64,000 nucleotides of DNA from Auanema rhodensis (lineage: Eukaryota; Nematoda; Chromadorea; Rhabditida; Rhabditidae): the NCBI GenBank assembly GCA_964057225.1, contig OZ059900.1, positions 15,267,638-15,331,637 on the forward strand, in the 5' to 3' direction. The notes under the pieces were generated by a model that was not told the origin of the DNA, ran no database searches, and worked only from the letters and a program-made list of their open reading frames with translations. A program made the translations under genes and the position numbers. Shown piece by piece: positions 35,650-49,655 of this stretch (position 1 is its first letter; every line of letters starts with the position of its first letter).

Positions 35650-38385
35650 TATTGATTAAATCGATTTTTGTTCATATGAGTCGTCAAATGCAACGAATTT
35701 CAGCGTGTTACATACTAAAATGAAGCATTTTACATGCTGAACACTAGAAAAATACAAAAACACAGTATTTCCCATGAGAAATATTTTATTATGCTGGAAA
35801 ACCAGTTTTTGGAAATTTCGCTGTAAACAAGGTTTTGACTTACGATTTCATGTGTTCAAACTCATGCAATGTCAATGAAACCTAGCTCAAAATTGTTCCT
35901 ACAACGTCTAATTCCACTTTCACGACAAAAAAACAGGGGTTAGAAAATTAAGGAAATTAGCATATTCTGAGGGCACGCCCCTTATGGCTAATATTGATTA
36001 AATCGATTTTTGTTCATATGAGTCGTCAAATGCAACGAATTTCAGCGTGTTACATACTAAAATGAAGCATTTTACATGCTGAACACTATAAAAATACAAA
36101 AACACAGTATTTCCCATGAGAAATATTTTATTATGCTGGAAAACCAGTTTTTGGAAATTTCGCTGTAAACAAGGTTTTGACTTACGATTTCATGTGTTCA
36201 AACTCATGCAATGTCAATGAAACCTAGCTCAAAATTGTTCCTACAACGTCTAATTCCACTTTCACGACAAAAAAACAGGGGTTAGAAAATTAAGGAAATT
36301 AGCATATTCTGAGGGCACGCCCCTTATGGCTAATATTGATTAAATCGATTTTTGTTCATATGAGTCGTCAAATGCAACGAATTTCAGCGTGTTACATACT
36401 AAAATGGAGCATTTTACATGCTGAACACTAGAAAAATACAAAAACACAGTATTTCCCATGAGAAATATTTTATTATGCTGGAAAACCAGTTTTTGGAAAT
36501 TTCGCTGTAAACAAGGTTTTGACTTACGATTTCATGTGTTCAAACTCATGCAATGTCAATGAAACCTAGCTCAAAATTGTTCGTACAACGTCTAGTTCCA
36601 CTTTCACGACAAAAAAACAGGGGTTAGAAAATTAAGGAAATTAGCATATTCTGAGGGCACGCCCCTTATGGCTAATATTGATTAAATCGATTTTTGTTCA
36701 TATGAGTCGTCAAATGCAACAAATTTCAGCGTGTTACATACTAAAATGAAGCATTTTACAAGCTGAACACTAGAAAAATACAAAAACACAGTTTTTCCCA
36801 TGAGAAATATTTTATTATGCTGGAAAACCAGTTTTTGGAAATTTCGCTGTAAACAAGGTTTTGACTTACGATTTCATGTGTTCAAACTCATGCAATGTCA
36901 ATGAAACCTAGCTCAAAATTGTTCGTACAATGTCTAGTTCCACTTTCACGACAAAAAAACAGGGGTTAGAAAATTTAGGAAATTAGCATATTCTGAGGGC
37001 ACGCCCCTTATGGCTAATATTGATTAAATCGATTTTGGTTCATATGAGTCGTCAAATGCAACGAATTTCAGCGTGTTACATACTAAAATGAAGCATTTTA
37101 CATGCTGAACACTAGAAAAATACAAAAACACAGTTTTACCCATGAGAAATATTTTATTATGCTGGAAAACCAGTTTTTGGAAATTTCGCTGTAAACAAGG
37201 TTTTGACTTACGATTTCATGTGTTCAAACTCATGCAATGTCAATGAAACCTAGCTCAAAATTGTTCGTACAACGTCTAGTTCCACTTTCACGACAAAAAA
37301 ACAGGGGTTAGAAAATTTAGGAAATTAGCATATTCTGAGGGCACGCCCCTTATGGCTAATATTGATTAAATCGATTTTTGTTCATATGAGTCGTCAAATG
37401 CAACGAATTTCAGCGTGTTACATACTAAAATGAAGTATTTCACATGCTGAACACTAGAAAAATACAAAAACACAGTATTTCCCATGAGAAATATTTTATT
37501 ATGCTGGAAAACCAGTTTTTGGAAATTTCGCTGTAAACAAGGTTTTGACTTACGATTTCATGTGTTCAAACTCATGCAATGTCAATGAAACCTTGCTCAA
37601 AATTGTTCCTACAACGTCTAGTTCCACTTTCACGACAAAAAAACAGGGGTTAGAAAATTAAGGAAATTAGCATATTCTGAGGGCACGCCCCTTATGGCTA
37701 ATATTGATTAAATCGATTTTTGTTCATATGAGTCGTCAAATGAAACGAATTTCAGGGTGTTACATACTAAAATGAAGCATTTTACATGCTGAACACTATA
37801 AAAATACAAAAACACAGTATTTCCCATGAGAAATATTTTATTATGCTGGAAAACCAGTTTTTGGAAAGTTCGCTGTAAACAAGGTTTTGACTTACGATTT
37901 CATGTGTTCAAACTCATGCAATGTCAATGAAACCTTGCTCAAAATTGTTCCTACAACGTCTAGTTCCACTTTCACGACAAAAAAACAGGGGTTAGAAAAT
38001 TAAGGAAATTAGCATATTCTGAGGGCACGCCCCTTATGGCTAATATTGATTAAATCGATTTTTGTTCATATGAGTCGTCAAATGAAACGAATTTCAGGGT
38101 GTTACATACTAAAATGAAGCATTTTACATGCTGAACACTATAAAAATACAAAAACACAGTTTTTCCCATGAGAAATATTTTATTATGCTGGAAAACCAGT
38201 TTTTGGAAATTTCGCTGTAAACAAGATTTTGACTTACGATTTCATGTGTTCAAACTCATGCAATGTCAATGAAACCTAGCTCAAAATTGTTCGTACAACG
38301 TCTAGTTCCACTTTCACGACAAAAAAACAGGGGTTAGAAAATTAAGGAAATTAGCATATTCTGAGGGCACGCCCCTTATGGCTAA
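35650..38385 (+). repeat. Eight-monomer HOR, 2736 bp, copy 1
   Basis: Units start at 35650 (b), 35992 (CTATAA), 36334 (GGAGCAT), 36676 (CAACAAATT with ACAATGTC), 37018 (TTTTGGTTC with GTTTTACCC), 37360 (TTTCACATG with CCTTGCTC), 37702 (K with GGAAAGTT and CCTTGCTC) and 38044 (K with GTTTTTCCC and AAGATTT). All are 342 bp, so the unit is exactly 8 x 342. I noticed no difference from copy 2, making this the most homogeneous part of the window. Confidence 0.93.
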
Positions 38386-41121
38386 TATTGATTAAATCGA
38401 TTTTTGTTCATATGAGTCGTCAAATGCAACGAATTTCAGCGTGTTACATACTAAAATGAAGCATTTTACATGCTGAACACTAGAAAAATACAAAAACACA
38501 GTATTTCCCATGAGAAATATTTTATTATGCTGGAAAACCAGTTTTTGGAAATTTCGCTGTAAACAAGGTTTTGACTTACGATTTCATGTGTTCAAACTCA
38601 TGCAATGTCAATGAAACCTAGCTCAAAATTGTTCCTACAACGTCTAATTCCACTTTCACGACAAAAAAACAGGGGTTAGAAAATTAAGGAAATTAGCATA
38701 TTCTGAGGGCACGCCCCTTATGGCTAATATTGATTAAATCGATTTTTGTTCATATGAGTCGTCAAATGCAACGAATTTCAGCGTGTTACATACTAAAATG
38801 AAGCATTTTACATGCTGAACACTATAAAAATACAAAAACACAGTATTTCCCATGAGAAATATTTTATTATGCTGGAAAACCAGTTTTTGGAAATTTCGCT
38901 GTAAACAAGGTTTTGACTTACGATTTCATGTGTTCAAACTCATGCAATGTCAATGAAACCTAGCTCAAAATTGTTCCTACAACGTCTAATTCCACTTTCA
39001 CGACAAAAAAACAGGGGTTAGAAAATTAAGGAAATTAGCATATTCTGAGGGCACGCCCCTTATGGCTAATATTGATTAAATCGATTTTTGTTCATATGAG
39101 TCGTCAAATGCAACGAATTTCAGCGTGTTACATACTAAAATGGAGCATTTTACATGCTGAACACTAGAAAAATACAAAAACACAGTATTTCCCATGAGAA
39201 ATATTTTATTATGCTGGAAAACCAGTTTTTGGAAATTTCGCTGTAAACAAGGTTTTGACTTACGATTTCATGTGTTCAAACTCATGCAATGTCAATGAAA
39301 CCTAGCTCAAAATTGTTCGTACAACGTCTAGTTCCACTTTCACGACAAAAAAACAGGGGTTAGAAAATTAAGGAAATTAGCATATTCTGAGGGCACGCCC
39401 CTTATGGCTAATATTGATTAAATCGATTTTTGTTCATATGAGTCGTCAAATGCAACAAATTTCAGCGTGTTACATACTAAAATGAAGCATTTTACAAGCT
39501 GAACACTAGAAAAATACAAAAACACAGTTTTTCCCATGAGAAATATTTTATTATGCTGGAAAACCAGTTTTTGGAAATTTCGCTGTAAACAAGGTTTTGA
39601 CTTACGATTTCATGTGTTCAAACTCATGCAATGTCAATGAAACCTAGCTCAAAATTGTTCGTACAATGTCTAGTTCCACTTTCACGACAAAAAAACAGGG
39701 GTTAGAAAATTTAGGAAATTAGCATATTCTGAGGGCACGCCCCTTATGGCTAATATTGATTAAATCGATTTTGGTTCATATGAGTCGTCAAATGCAACGA
39801 ATTTCAGCGTGTTACATACTAAAATGAAGCATTTTACATGCTGAACACTAGAAAAATACAAAAACACAGTTTTACCCATGAGAAATATTTTATTATGCTG
39901 GAAAACCAGTTTTTGGAAATTTCGCTGTAAACAAGGTTTTGACTTACGATTTCATGTGTTCAAACTCATGCAATGTCAATGAAACCTAGCTCAAAATTGT
40001 TCGTACAACGTCTAGTTCCACTTTCACGACAAAAAAACAGGGGTTAGAAAATTTAGGAAATTAGCATATTCTGAGGGCACGCCCCTTATGGCTAATATTG
40101 ATTAAATCGATTTTTGTTCATATGAGTCGTCAAATGCAACGAATTTCAGCGTGTTACATACTAAAATGAAGTATTTCACATGCTGAACACTAGAAAAATA
40201 CAAAAACACAGTATTTCCCATGAGAAATATTTTATTATGCTGGAAAACCAGTTTTTGGAAATTTCGCTGTAAACAAGGTTTTGACTTACGATTTCATGTG
40301 TTCAAACTCATGCAATGTCAATGAAACCTTGCTCAAAATTGTTCCTACAACGTCTAGTTCCACTTTCACGACAAAAAAACAGGGGTTAGAAAATTAAGGA
40401 AATTAGCATATTCTGAGGGCACGCCCCTTATGGCTAATATTGATTAAATCGATTTTTGTTCATATGAGTCGTCAAATGAAACGAATTTCAGGGTGTTACA
40501 TACTAAAATGAAGCATTTTACATGCTGAACACTATAAAAATACAAAAACACAGTATTTCCCATGAGAAATATTTTATTATGCTGGAAAACCAGTTTTTGG
40601 AAAGTTCGCTGTAAACAAGGTTTTGACTTACGATTTCATGTGTTCAAACTCATGCAATGTCAATGAAACCTTGCTCAAAATTGTTCCTACAACGTCTAGT
40701 TCCACTTTCACGACAAAAAAACAGGGGTTAGAAAATTAAGGAAATTAGCATATTCTGAGGGCACGCCCCTTATGGCTAATATTGATTAAATCGATTTTTG
40801 TTCATATGAGTCGTCAAATGAAACGAATTTCAGGGTGTTACATACTAAAATGAAGCATTTTACATGCTGAACACTATAAAAATACAAAAACACAGTTTTT
40901 CCCATGAGAAATATTTTATTATGCTGGAAAACCAGTTTTTGGAAATTTCGCTGTAAACAAGATTTTGACTTACGATTTCATGTGTTCAAACTCATGCAAT
41001 GTCAATGAAACCTAGCTCAAAATTGTTCGTACAACGTCTAGTTCCACTTTCACGACAAAAAAACAGGGGTTAGAAAATTAAGGAAATTAGCATATTCTGA
41101 GGGCACGCCCCTTATGGCTAA
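38386..41121 (+). repeat. Eight-monomer HOR, 2736 bp, copy 2
   Basis: Units start at 38386, 38728, 39070, 39412, 39754, 40096, 40438 and 40780, in the same subtype order and length as copy 1. Absence of noticed differences over 2.7 kb implies very recent duplication or strong homogenisation. Confidence 0.93.
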
Positions 41122-43515
41122 TATTGATTAAATCGATTTTTGTTCATATGAGTAGTCAAATGCAACGAATTTCAGCGTGTTACATACTTAAATGAAGCAT
41201 TTTACATGCTGAACACTAGAAAAATACAAAAACACAGTATTTCCCATGAGAAATATTTTATTATGCTGGAAAACCAGTTTTTGGAAATTTCGCTGTAAAC
41301 AAGGTTTTGACTTACGATTTCATGTGTTCAAACTCATGCAATGTCAATGAAACCTAGCTCAAAATTGTTCCTACAACGTCTAATTCCACTTTCACGACAA
41401 AAAAACAGGGGTTAGAAAATTAAGGAAATTAGCATATTCTGAGGGCACGCCCCTTATGGCTAATATTGATTAAATCGATTTTTGTTCATATGAGTCGTCA
41501 AATGCAACGAATTTCAGCGTGTTACATACTAAAATGAAGCATTTTACATGCTGAACACTATAAAAATACAAAAACACAGTATTTCCCATGAGAAATATTT
41601 TATTATGCTGGAAAACCAGTTTTTGGAAATTTCGCTGTAAACAAGGTTTTGACTTACGATTTCATGTGTTCAAACTCATGCAATGTCAATGAAACCTAGC
41701 TCAAAATTGTTCCTACAACGTCTAATTCCACTTTCACGACAAAAAAACAGGGGTTAGAAAATTAAGGAAATTAGCATATTCTGAGGGCACGCCCCTTATG
41801 GCTAATATTGATTAAATCGATTTTTGTTCATATGAGTCGTCAAATGCAACGAATTTCAGCGTGTTACATACTAAAATGGAGCATTTTACATGCTGAACAC
41901 TAGAAAAATACAAAAACACAGTATTTCCCATGAGAAATATTTTATTATGCTGGAAAACCAGTTTTTGGAAATTTCGCTGTAAACAAGGTTTTGACTTACG
42001 ATTTCATGTGTTCAAACTCATGCAATGTCAATGAAACCTAGCTCAAAATTGTTCGTACAACGTCTAGTTCCACTTTCACGACAAAAAAACAGGGGTTAGA
42101 AAATTAAGGAAATTAGCATATTCTGAGGGCACGCCCCTTATGGCTAATATTGATTAAATCGATTTTTGTTCATATGAGTCGTCAAATGCAACAAATTTCA
42201 GCGTGTTACATACTAAAATGAAGCATTTTACAAGCTGAACACTAGAAAAATACAAAAACACAGTTTTTCCCATGAGAAATATTTTATTATGCTGGAAAAC
42301 CAGTTTTTGGAAATTTCGCTGTAAACAAGGTTTTGACTTACGATTTCATGTGTTCAAACTCATGCAATGTCAATGAAACCTAGCTCAAAATTGTTCGTAC
42401 AATGTCTAGTTCCACTTTCACGACAAAAAAACAGGGGTTAGAAAATTTAGGAAATTAGCATATTCTGAGGGCACGCCCCTTATGGCTAATATTGATTAAA
42501 TCGATTTTGGTTCATATGAGTCGTCAAATGCAACGAATTTCAGCGTGTTACATACTAAAATGAAGCATTTTACATGCTGAACACTAGAAAAATACAAAAA
42601 CACAGTTTTACCCATGAGAAATATTTTATTATGCTGGAAAACCAGTTTTTGGAAATTTCGCTGTAAACAAGGTTTTGACTTACGATTTCATGTGTTCAAA
42701 CTCATGCAATGTCAATGAAACCTAGCTCAAAATTGTTCGTACAACGTCTAGTTCCACTTTCACGACAAAAAAACAGGGGTTAGAAAATTTAGGAAATTAG
42801 CATATTCTGAGGGCACGCCCCTTATGGCTAATATTGATTAAATCGATTTTTGTTCATATGAGTCGTCAAATGCAACGAATTTCAGCGTGTTACATACTAA
42901 AATGAAGTATTTCACATGCTGAACACTAGAAAAATACAAAAACACAGTATTTCCCATGAGAAATATTTTATTATGCTGGAAAACCAGTTTTTGGAAATTT
43001 CGCTGTAAACAAGGTTTTGACTTACGATTTCATGTGTTCAAACTCATGCAATGTCAATGAAACCTTGCTCAAAATTGTTCCTACAACGTCTAGTTCCACT
43101 TTCACGACAAAAAAACAGGGGTTAGAAAATTAAGGAAATTAGCATATTCTGAGGGCACGCCCCTTATGGCTAATATTGATTAAATCGATTTTTGTTCATA
43201 TGAGTCGTCAAATGAAACGAATTTCAGGGTGTTACATACTAAAATGAAGCATTTTACATGCTGAACACTATAAAAATACAAAAACACAGTATTTCCCATG
43301 AGAAATATTTTATTATGCTGGAAAACCAGTTTTTGGAAAGTTCGCTGTAAACAAGGTTTTGACTTACGATTTCATGTGTTCAAACTCATGCAATGTCAAT
43401 GAAACCTAGCTCAAAATTGTTCTTACAACGTCTAATTCCACTTTCACGACAAAAAAACAGGGGTTAGAAAATTAAGGAAATTAGCACATTCTGAGGGCAC
43501 GCCCCTTATGGCTAA
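41122..43515 (+). repeat. Eight-monomer HOR, partial third copy (seven units)
   Basis: Units start at 41122, 41464, 41806, 42148, 42490, 42832 and 43174. The first is chimeric: its 5' end has GAGTAGTC and ACTTAAATG (as at 29499) and its 3' part has CTAATTCC (b). The last is a K unit but with CCTAGCTC, private TTCTTAC, CTAATTCC and GCACATT, as in the K units at 22665, 48633 and 51366. The copy therefore leaves the HOR at its seventh unit and enters a different module. Confidence 0.88.
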
Positions 43516-46500
43516 TATTGATTAAATCGATTTTTGTTCATATGAGTCGTCAAATGCAACGAATTTCAGCGTGTTACATACTAAAATGAAGTATTTTACA
43601 TGCTGAACACTAGAAAAATACAAAAACACAGTATTTCCCATGAGAAATATTTTATTATGCTGGAAAACCAGTTTTTGGAAATTTCGCTGTAAACAAGGTT
43701 TTGACTTACGATTTCATGTGTTCAAACTCATGCAATGTCAATGAAACCTAGCTCAAAATTGTTCCTACAACGTCTAGTTCCACTTTCACGACAAAAAACA
43801 GGGGTTAGAAAATTAAGGAAATTAGCATATTCTGAGGGCACGCCTCTATGGCTTATATTGATTAAATCGATTTTTGTTCATATGATTCGTCAAATGCATT
43901 GAATTTCAGCGTGTTACATACTAAAATGAAGTGTTTCACATGCTGAACACTAGAAAAATACAAAAACACAGTATTTCCCATGAGAAATATTTTATTATGC
44001 TGGAAAACCAGTTTTTGGAAATTTCGCTGTAAACAAGGTTTTGACTTACGATTTCATGTGTTCAAACTCATGCAATGTCAATGAAACCTAGCTCAAAATT
44101 GTTCCTACAACGTCTAGTTCCACTTTCACGACAAAAAACAGGGGTTAGAAAATTAAGGAAATTAGCATATTCTGAGGGCACGCCCCTTATGGCTAATATT
44201 GATTAAATCGATTTTTGTTCATATGAGTCGTCAAATGCAACGAATTTCAGCGTGTTACATACTAAAATGAAGAATTTTACATGCTGAACACTAGAAAAAT
44301 ACAAAAACACAGTATTTCCCATGAGAAATATTTTATTATGCTGGAAAACCAGTTTTTGGAAATTTCGCTGTAAACAAGGTTTTGACTTACGATTTCATGT
44401 GTTCAAACTCATGCAATGTCAATGAAACCTAGCTCAAAATTGTTCCTACAACGTCTAATTCCACTTTCACGACAAAAAAACAGGGGTTAGAAAATTAAGG
44501 AAATTAGCATATTCTGAGGGCACGCCCCTTATGGCTAATATTGATTAAATCGATTTTTGTTCATATGAGTCGTCAAATGCAACGAATTTCAGCGTGTTAC
44601 ATACTAAAATGAAGCATTTTACATGCTGAACACTATAAAAATACAAAAACACAGTATTTCCCATGAGAAATATTTTATTATGCTGGAAAACCAGTTTTTG
44701 GAAATTTCGCTGTAAACAAGGTTTTGACTTACGATTTCATGTGTTCAAACTCATGCAATGTCAATGAAACCTAGCTCAAAATTGTTCCTACAACGTCTAG
44801 TTCCACTTTCACGACAAAAAACAGGGGTTAGAAAATTAAGGAAATTAGCATATTCTGAGGGCACGCCTCTATGGCTTATATTGATTAAATCGATTTTTGT
44901 TCATATGATTCGTCAAATGCATTGAATTTCAGCGTGTTACATACTAAAATGAAGTGTTTTACATGCTGAACACTACAAAAATACAAAAACACAGTATTTC
45001 CCATGAGAAATATTTTATTATGCTGGAAAACCAGTTTTTGGAAATTTCGCTGTAAACAAGGTTTTGACTTACGATTTCATGTGTTCAAACTCATGCAATG
45101 TCAATGAAACCTAGCTCAAAATTGTTCGTACAACGTCTAGTTCCACTTTCACGACAAAAAACAGGGGTTAGAAAATTAAGGAAATTAGCATATTCTGAGG
45201 GCACGCCTCTATGGCTTATATTGATTAAATCGATTTTTGTTCATATGATTCGTCAAATGCATTGAATTTCAGCGTGTTACATACTAAAATGAAGTGTTTC
45301 ACATGCTGAACACTAGAAAAATACAAAAACACAGTATTTCCCATGAGAAATATTTTATTATGCTGGAAAACCAGTTTTTGGAAATTTCGCTGTAAACAAG
45401 GTTTTGACTTACGATTTCATGTGTTCAAACTCATGCAATGTCAATGAAACCTAGCTCAAAATTGTTCCTACAACGTCTAGTTCCACTTTCACGACAAAAA
45501 ACAGGGGTTAGAAAATTAAGGAAATTAGCATATTCTGAGGGCACGCCCCTTATGGCTAATATTGATTAAATCGATTTTTGTTCATATGAGTCGTCAAATG
45601 CAACGAATTTCAGCGTGTTACATACTAAAATGAAGAATTTTACATGCTGAACACTAGAAAAATACAAAAACACAGTATTTCCCATGAGAAATATTTTATT
45701 ATGCTGGAAAACCAGTTTTTGGAAATTTCGCTGTAAACAAGGTTTTGACTTACGATTTCATGTGTTCAAACTCATGCAATGTCAATGAAACCTAGCTCAA
45801 AATTGTTCCTACAACGTCTAGTTCCACTTTCACGACAAAAAACAGGGGTTAGAAAATTAAGGAAATTAGCATATTCTGAGGGCACGCCTCTATGGCTTAT
45901 ATTGATTAAATCGATTTTTGTTCATATGATTCGTCAAATGCATTGAATTTCAGCGTGTTACATACTAAAATGAAGTGTTTTACATGCTGAACACTACAAA
46001 AATACAAAAACACAGTATTTCCCATGAGAAATATTTTATTATGCTGGAAAACCAGTTTTTGGAAATTTCGCTGTAAACAAGGTTTTGACTTACGATTTCA
46101 TGTGTTCAAACTCATGCAATGTCAATGAAACCTAGCTCAAAATTGTTCCTACAACGTCTAATTCCACTTTCACGACAAAAAAACAGGGGTTAGAAAATTA
46201 AGGAAATTAGCATATTCTGAGGGCACGCCCCTTATGGCTAATATTGATTAAATCGATTTTTGTTCATATGAGTCGTCAAATGCAACGAATTTCAGCGTGT
46301 TACATACTAAAATGAAGCATTTTACATGCTGAACACTATAAAAATACAAAAACACAGTATTTCCCATGAGAAATATTTTATTATGCTGGAAAACCAGTTT
46401 TTGGAAATTTCGCTGTAAACAAGGTTTTGACTTACGATTTCATGTGTTCAAACTCATGCAATGTCAATGAAACCTAGCTCAAAATTGTTCCTACAACGTC

Positions 46501-46922
46501 TAGTTCCACTTTCACGACAAAAAACAGGGGTTAGAAAATTAAGGAAATTAGCATATTCTGAGGGCACGCCTCTATGGCTTATATTGATTAAATCGATTTT
46601 TGTTCATATGATTCGTCAAATGCATTGAATTTCAGCGTGTTACATACTAAAATGAAGTGTTTTACATGCTGAACACTAGAAAAATACAAAAACACAGTAT
46701 TTCCCATGAGAAATATTTTATTATGCTGGAAAACCAGTTTTTGGAAATTTCGCTGTAAACAAGGTTTTGACTTACGATTTCATGTGTTCAAACTCATGCA
46801 ATGTCAATGAAACCTAGCTCAAAATTGTTCCTACAACGTCTAGTTCCACTTTCACGACAAAAAACAGGGGTTAGAAAATTAAGGAAATTAGCATATTCTG
46901 AGGGCACGCCCCTTATGGCTAA
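43516..46922 (+). repeat. Reshuffled stretch of GCCTCTA and GCATTGA units
   Basis: Ten units start at 43516, 43856, 44197, 44539, 44879, 45219, 45560, 45900, 46242 and 46582. Six are 340 or 341 bp through the 6-A tract, with or without the one-base-shorter GCCTCTA. Units 44197 and 45560 share the rare GAAGAAT, and 44879 and 45900 share CACTACAAA. Their 3' halves are exchanged: 44197 ends with CTAATT and 7 A while 45560 ends with CTAGTT, 6 A and GCCTCTA; 44879 and 45900 show the reverse. This is the clearest sign here of exchange inside monomers. Confidence 0.87.
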
Positions 46923-49655
46923 TATTGATTAAATCGATTTTTGTTCATATGAGTCGTCAAATGCAACGAATTTCAGCGTGTTACATACTAAAATGAAGCA
47001 TTTTACATGCTGAACACTAGAAAAATACAAAAACACAGTATTTCCCATGAGAAATATTTTATTATGCTGGAAAACCAGTTTTTGGAAATTTCGCTGTAAA
47101 CAAGGTTTTGACTTACGATTTCATGTGTTCAAACTCATGCAATGTCAATGAAACCTAGCTCAAAATTGTTCCTACAACGTCTAATTCCACTTTCACGACA
47201 AAAAAACAGGGGTTAGAAAATTAAGGAAATTAGCATATTCTGAGGGCACGCCCCTTATGGCTAATATTGATTAAATCGATTTTTGTTCATATGAGTCGTC
47301 AAATGCAACGAATTTCAGCGTGTTACATACTAAAATGAAGTGTTTCACATGCTGAACACTATAAAAATACAAAAACACAGTATTTCCCATGAGAAATATT
47401 TTATTATGCTGGAAAACCAGTTTTTGGAAATTTCGCTGTAAACAAGGTTTTGACTTACGATTTCATGTGTTCAAACTCATGCAATGTCAATGAAACCTAG
47501 CTCAAAATTGTTCCTGCAACGTCTAATTCCACTTTCACGACAAAAAAACAGGGGTTAGAAAATTAAGGAAATTAGCATATTCTGAGGGCACGCCCCTTAT
47601 GGCTAATATTGATTAAATCGATTTTTGTTCATATGAGTCGTCAAATGCAACGAATTTCAGCGTGTTACATACTAAAATGAAGTATTTCACATGCTGAACA
47701 CTAGAAAAATACAAAAACACAGTATTTCCCATGAGAAATATTTTATTATGCTGGAAAACCAGTTTTTGGAAATTTCGCTGTAAACAAGGTTTTGACTTAC
47801 GATTTCATGTGTTCAAACTCATGCAATGTCAATGAAACCTAGCTCAAAATTGTTCGTACAACGTCTAGTTCCACTTTCACGACAAAAAAACAGGGGTTAG
47901 AAAATTTAGGAAATTAGCATATTCTGAGGGCACGCCCCTTATGGCTAATATTGATTAAATCGATTTTGGTTCATATGAGTCGTCAAATGCAACGAATTTC
48001 AGCGTGTTACATACTAAAATGAAGCATTTTACATGCTGAACACTAGAAAAATACAAAAACACAGTTTTACCCATGAGAAATATTTTATTATGCTGGAAAA
48101 CCAGTTTTTGGAAATTTCGCTGTAAACAAGGTTTTGACTTACGATTTCATGTGTTCAAACTCATGCAATGTCAATGAAACCTAGCTCAAAATTGTTCGTA
48201 CAACGTCTAGTTCCACTTTCACGACAAAAAAACAGGGGTTAGAAAATTTAGGAAATTAGCATATTCTGAGGGCACGCCCCTTATGGCTAATATTGATTAA
48301 ATCGATTTTTGTTCATATGAGTCGTCAAATGCAACGAATTTCAGCGTGTTACATACTAAAATGAAGTATTTCACATGCTGAACACTAGAAAAATACAAAA
48401 ACACAGTATTTCCCATGAGAAATATTTTATTATGCTGGAAAACCAGTTTTTGGAAATTTCGCTGTAAACAAGGTTTTGACTTACGATTTCATGTGTTCAA
48501 ACTCATGCAATGTCAATGAAACCTTGCTCAAAATTGTTCCTACAACGTCTAGTTCCACTTTCACGACAAAAAAACAGGGGTTAGAAAATTAAGGAAATTA
48601 GCATATTCTGAGGGCACGCCCCTTATGGCTAATATTGATTAAATCGATTTTTGTTCATATGAGTCGTCAAATGAAACGAATTTCAGGGTGTTACATACTA
48701 AAATGAAGCATTTTACATGCTGAACACTATAAAAATACAAAAACACAGTATTTCCCATGAGAAATATTTTATTATGCTGGAAAACCAGTTTTTGGAAAGT
48801 TCGCTGTAAACAAGGTTTTGACTTACGATTTCATGTGTTCAAACTCATGCAATGTCAATGAAACCTAGCTCAAAATTGTTCCTACAACGTCTAATTCCAC
48901 TTTCACGACAAAAAAACAGGGGTTAGAAAATTAAGGAAATTAGCACATTCTGAGGGCACGCCCCTTATGGCTAATATTGATTAAATCGATTTTTGTTCAT
49001 ATGAGTCGTCAAATGCAACGAATTTCAGCGTGTTACATACTAAAATGAAGTATTTCACATGCTGAACACTAGAAAAATACAAAAACACAGTATTTCCCAT
49101 GAGAAATATTTTATTATGCTGGAAAACCAGTTTTTGGAAAGTTCGCTGTAAACAAGGTTTTGACTTACGATTTCATGTGTTCAAACTCATGCAATGTCAA
49201 TGAAACCTAGCTCAAAATTGTTCCTACAACGTCTAGTTCCACTTTCACGACAAAAAACAGGGGTTAGAAAATTAAGGAAATTAGCATATTCTGAGGGCAC
49301 GCCTCTATGGCTTATATTGATTAAATCGATTTTTGTTCATATGATTCGTCAAATGCATTGAATTTCAGCGTGTTACATACTAAAATGAAGTGTTTTACAT
49401 GCTGAACACTAGAAAAATACAAAAACACAGTATTTCCCATGAGAAATATTTTATTATGCTGGAAAACCAGTTTTTGGAAATTTCGCTGTAAACAAGGTTT
49501 TGACTTACGATTTCATGTGTTCAAACTCATGCAATGTCAATGAAACCTAGCTCAAAATTGTTCCTACAACGTCTAGTTCCACTTTCACGACAAAAAACAG
49601 GGGTTAGAAAATTAAGGAAATTAGCATATTCTGAGGGCACGCCCCTTATGGCTAA
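46923..49655 (+). repeat. Second eight-monomer HOR, 2733 bp, copy 1
   Basis: Units start at 46923 (b), 47265 (CTATAA, TTCCTGCAAC), 47607 (TTTCACATG, TTCGTAC, AATTTAGG), 47949 (TTTTGGTTC, GTTTTACCC), 48291 (TTTCACATG, CCTTGCTC), 48633 (K, GCACATT), 48975 (340 bp, GCCTCTA) and 49315 (341 bp, GATTCGTC, ATGCATTG). It fuses parts of the 2736-bp 8-mer (second to sixth units) with the GCCTCTA-GCATTGA pair of the 10-mer module. Private marks here are GAAGTGTTTCACATG in the second unit and GGAAAGTT in the seventh. Confidence 0.9.
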
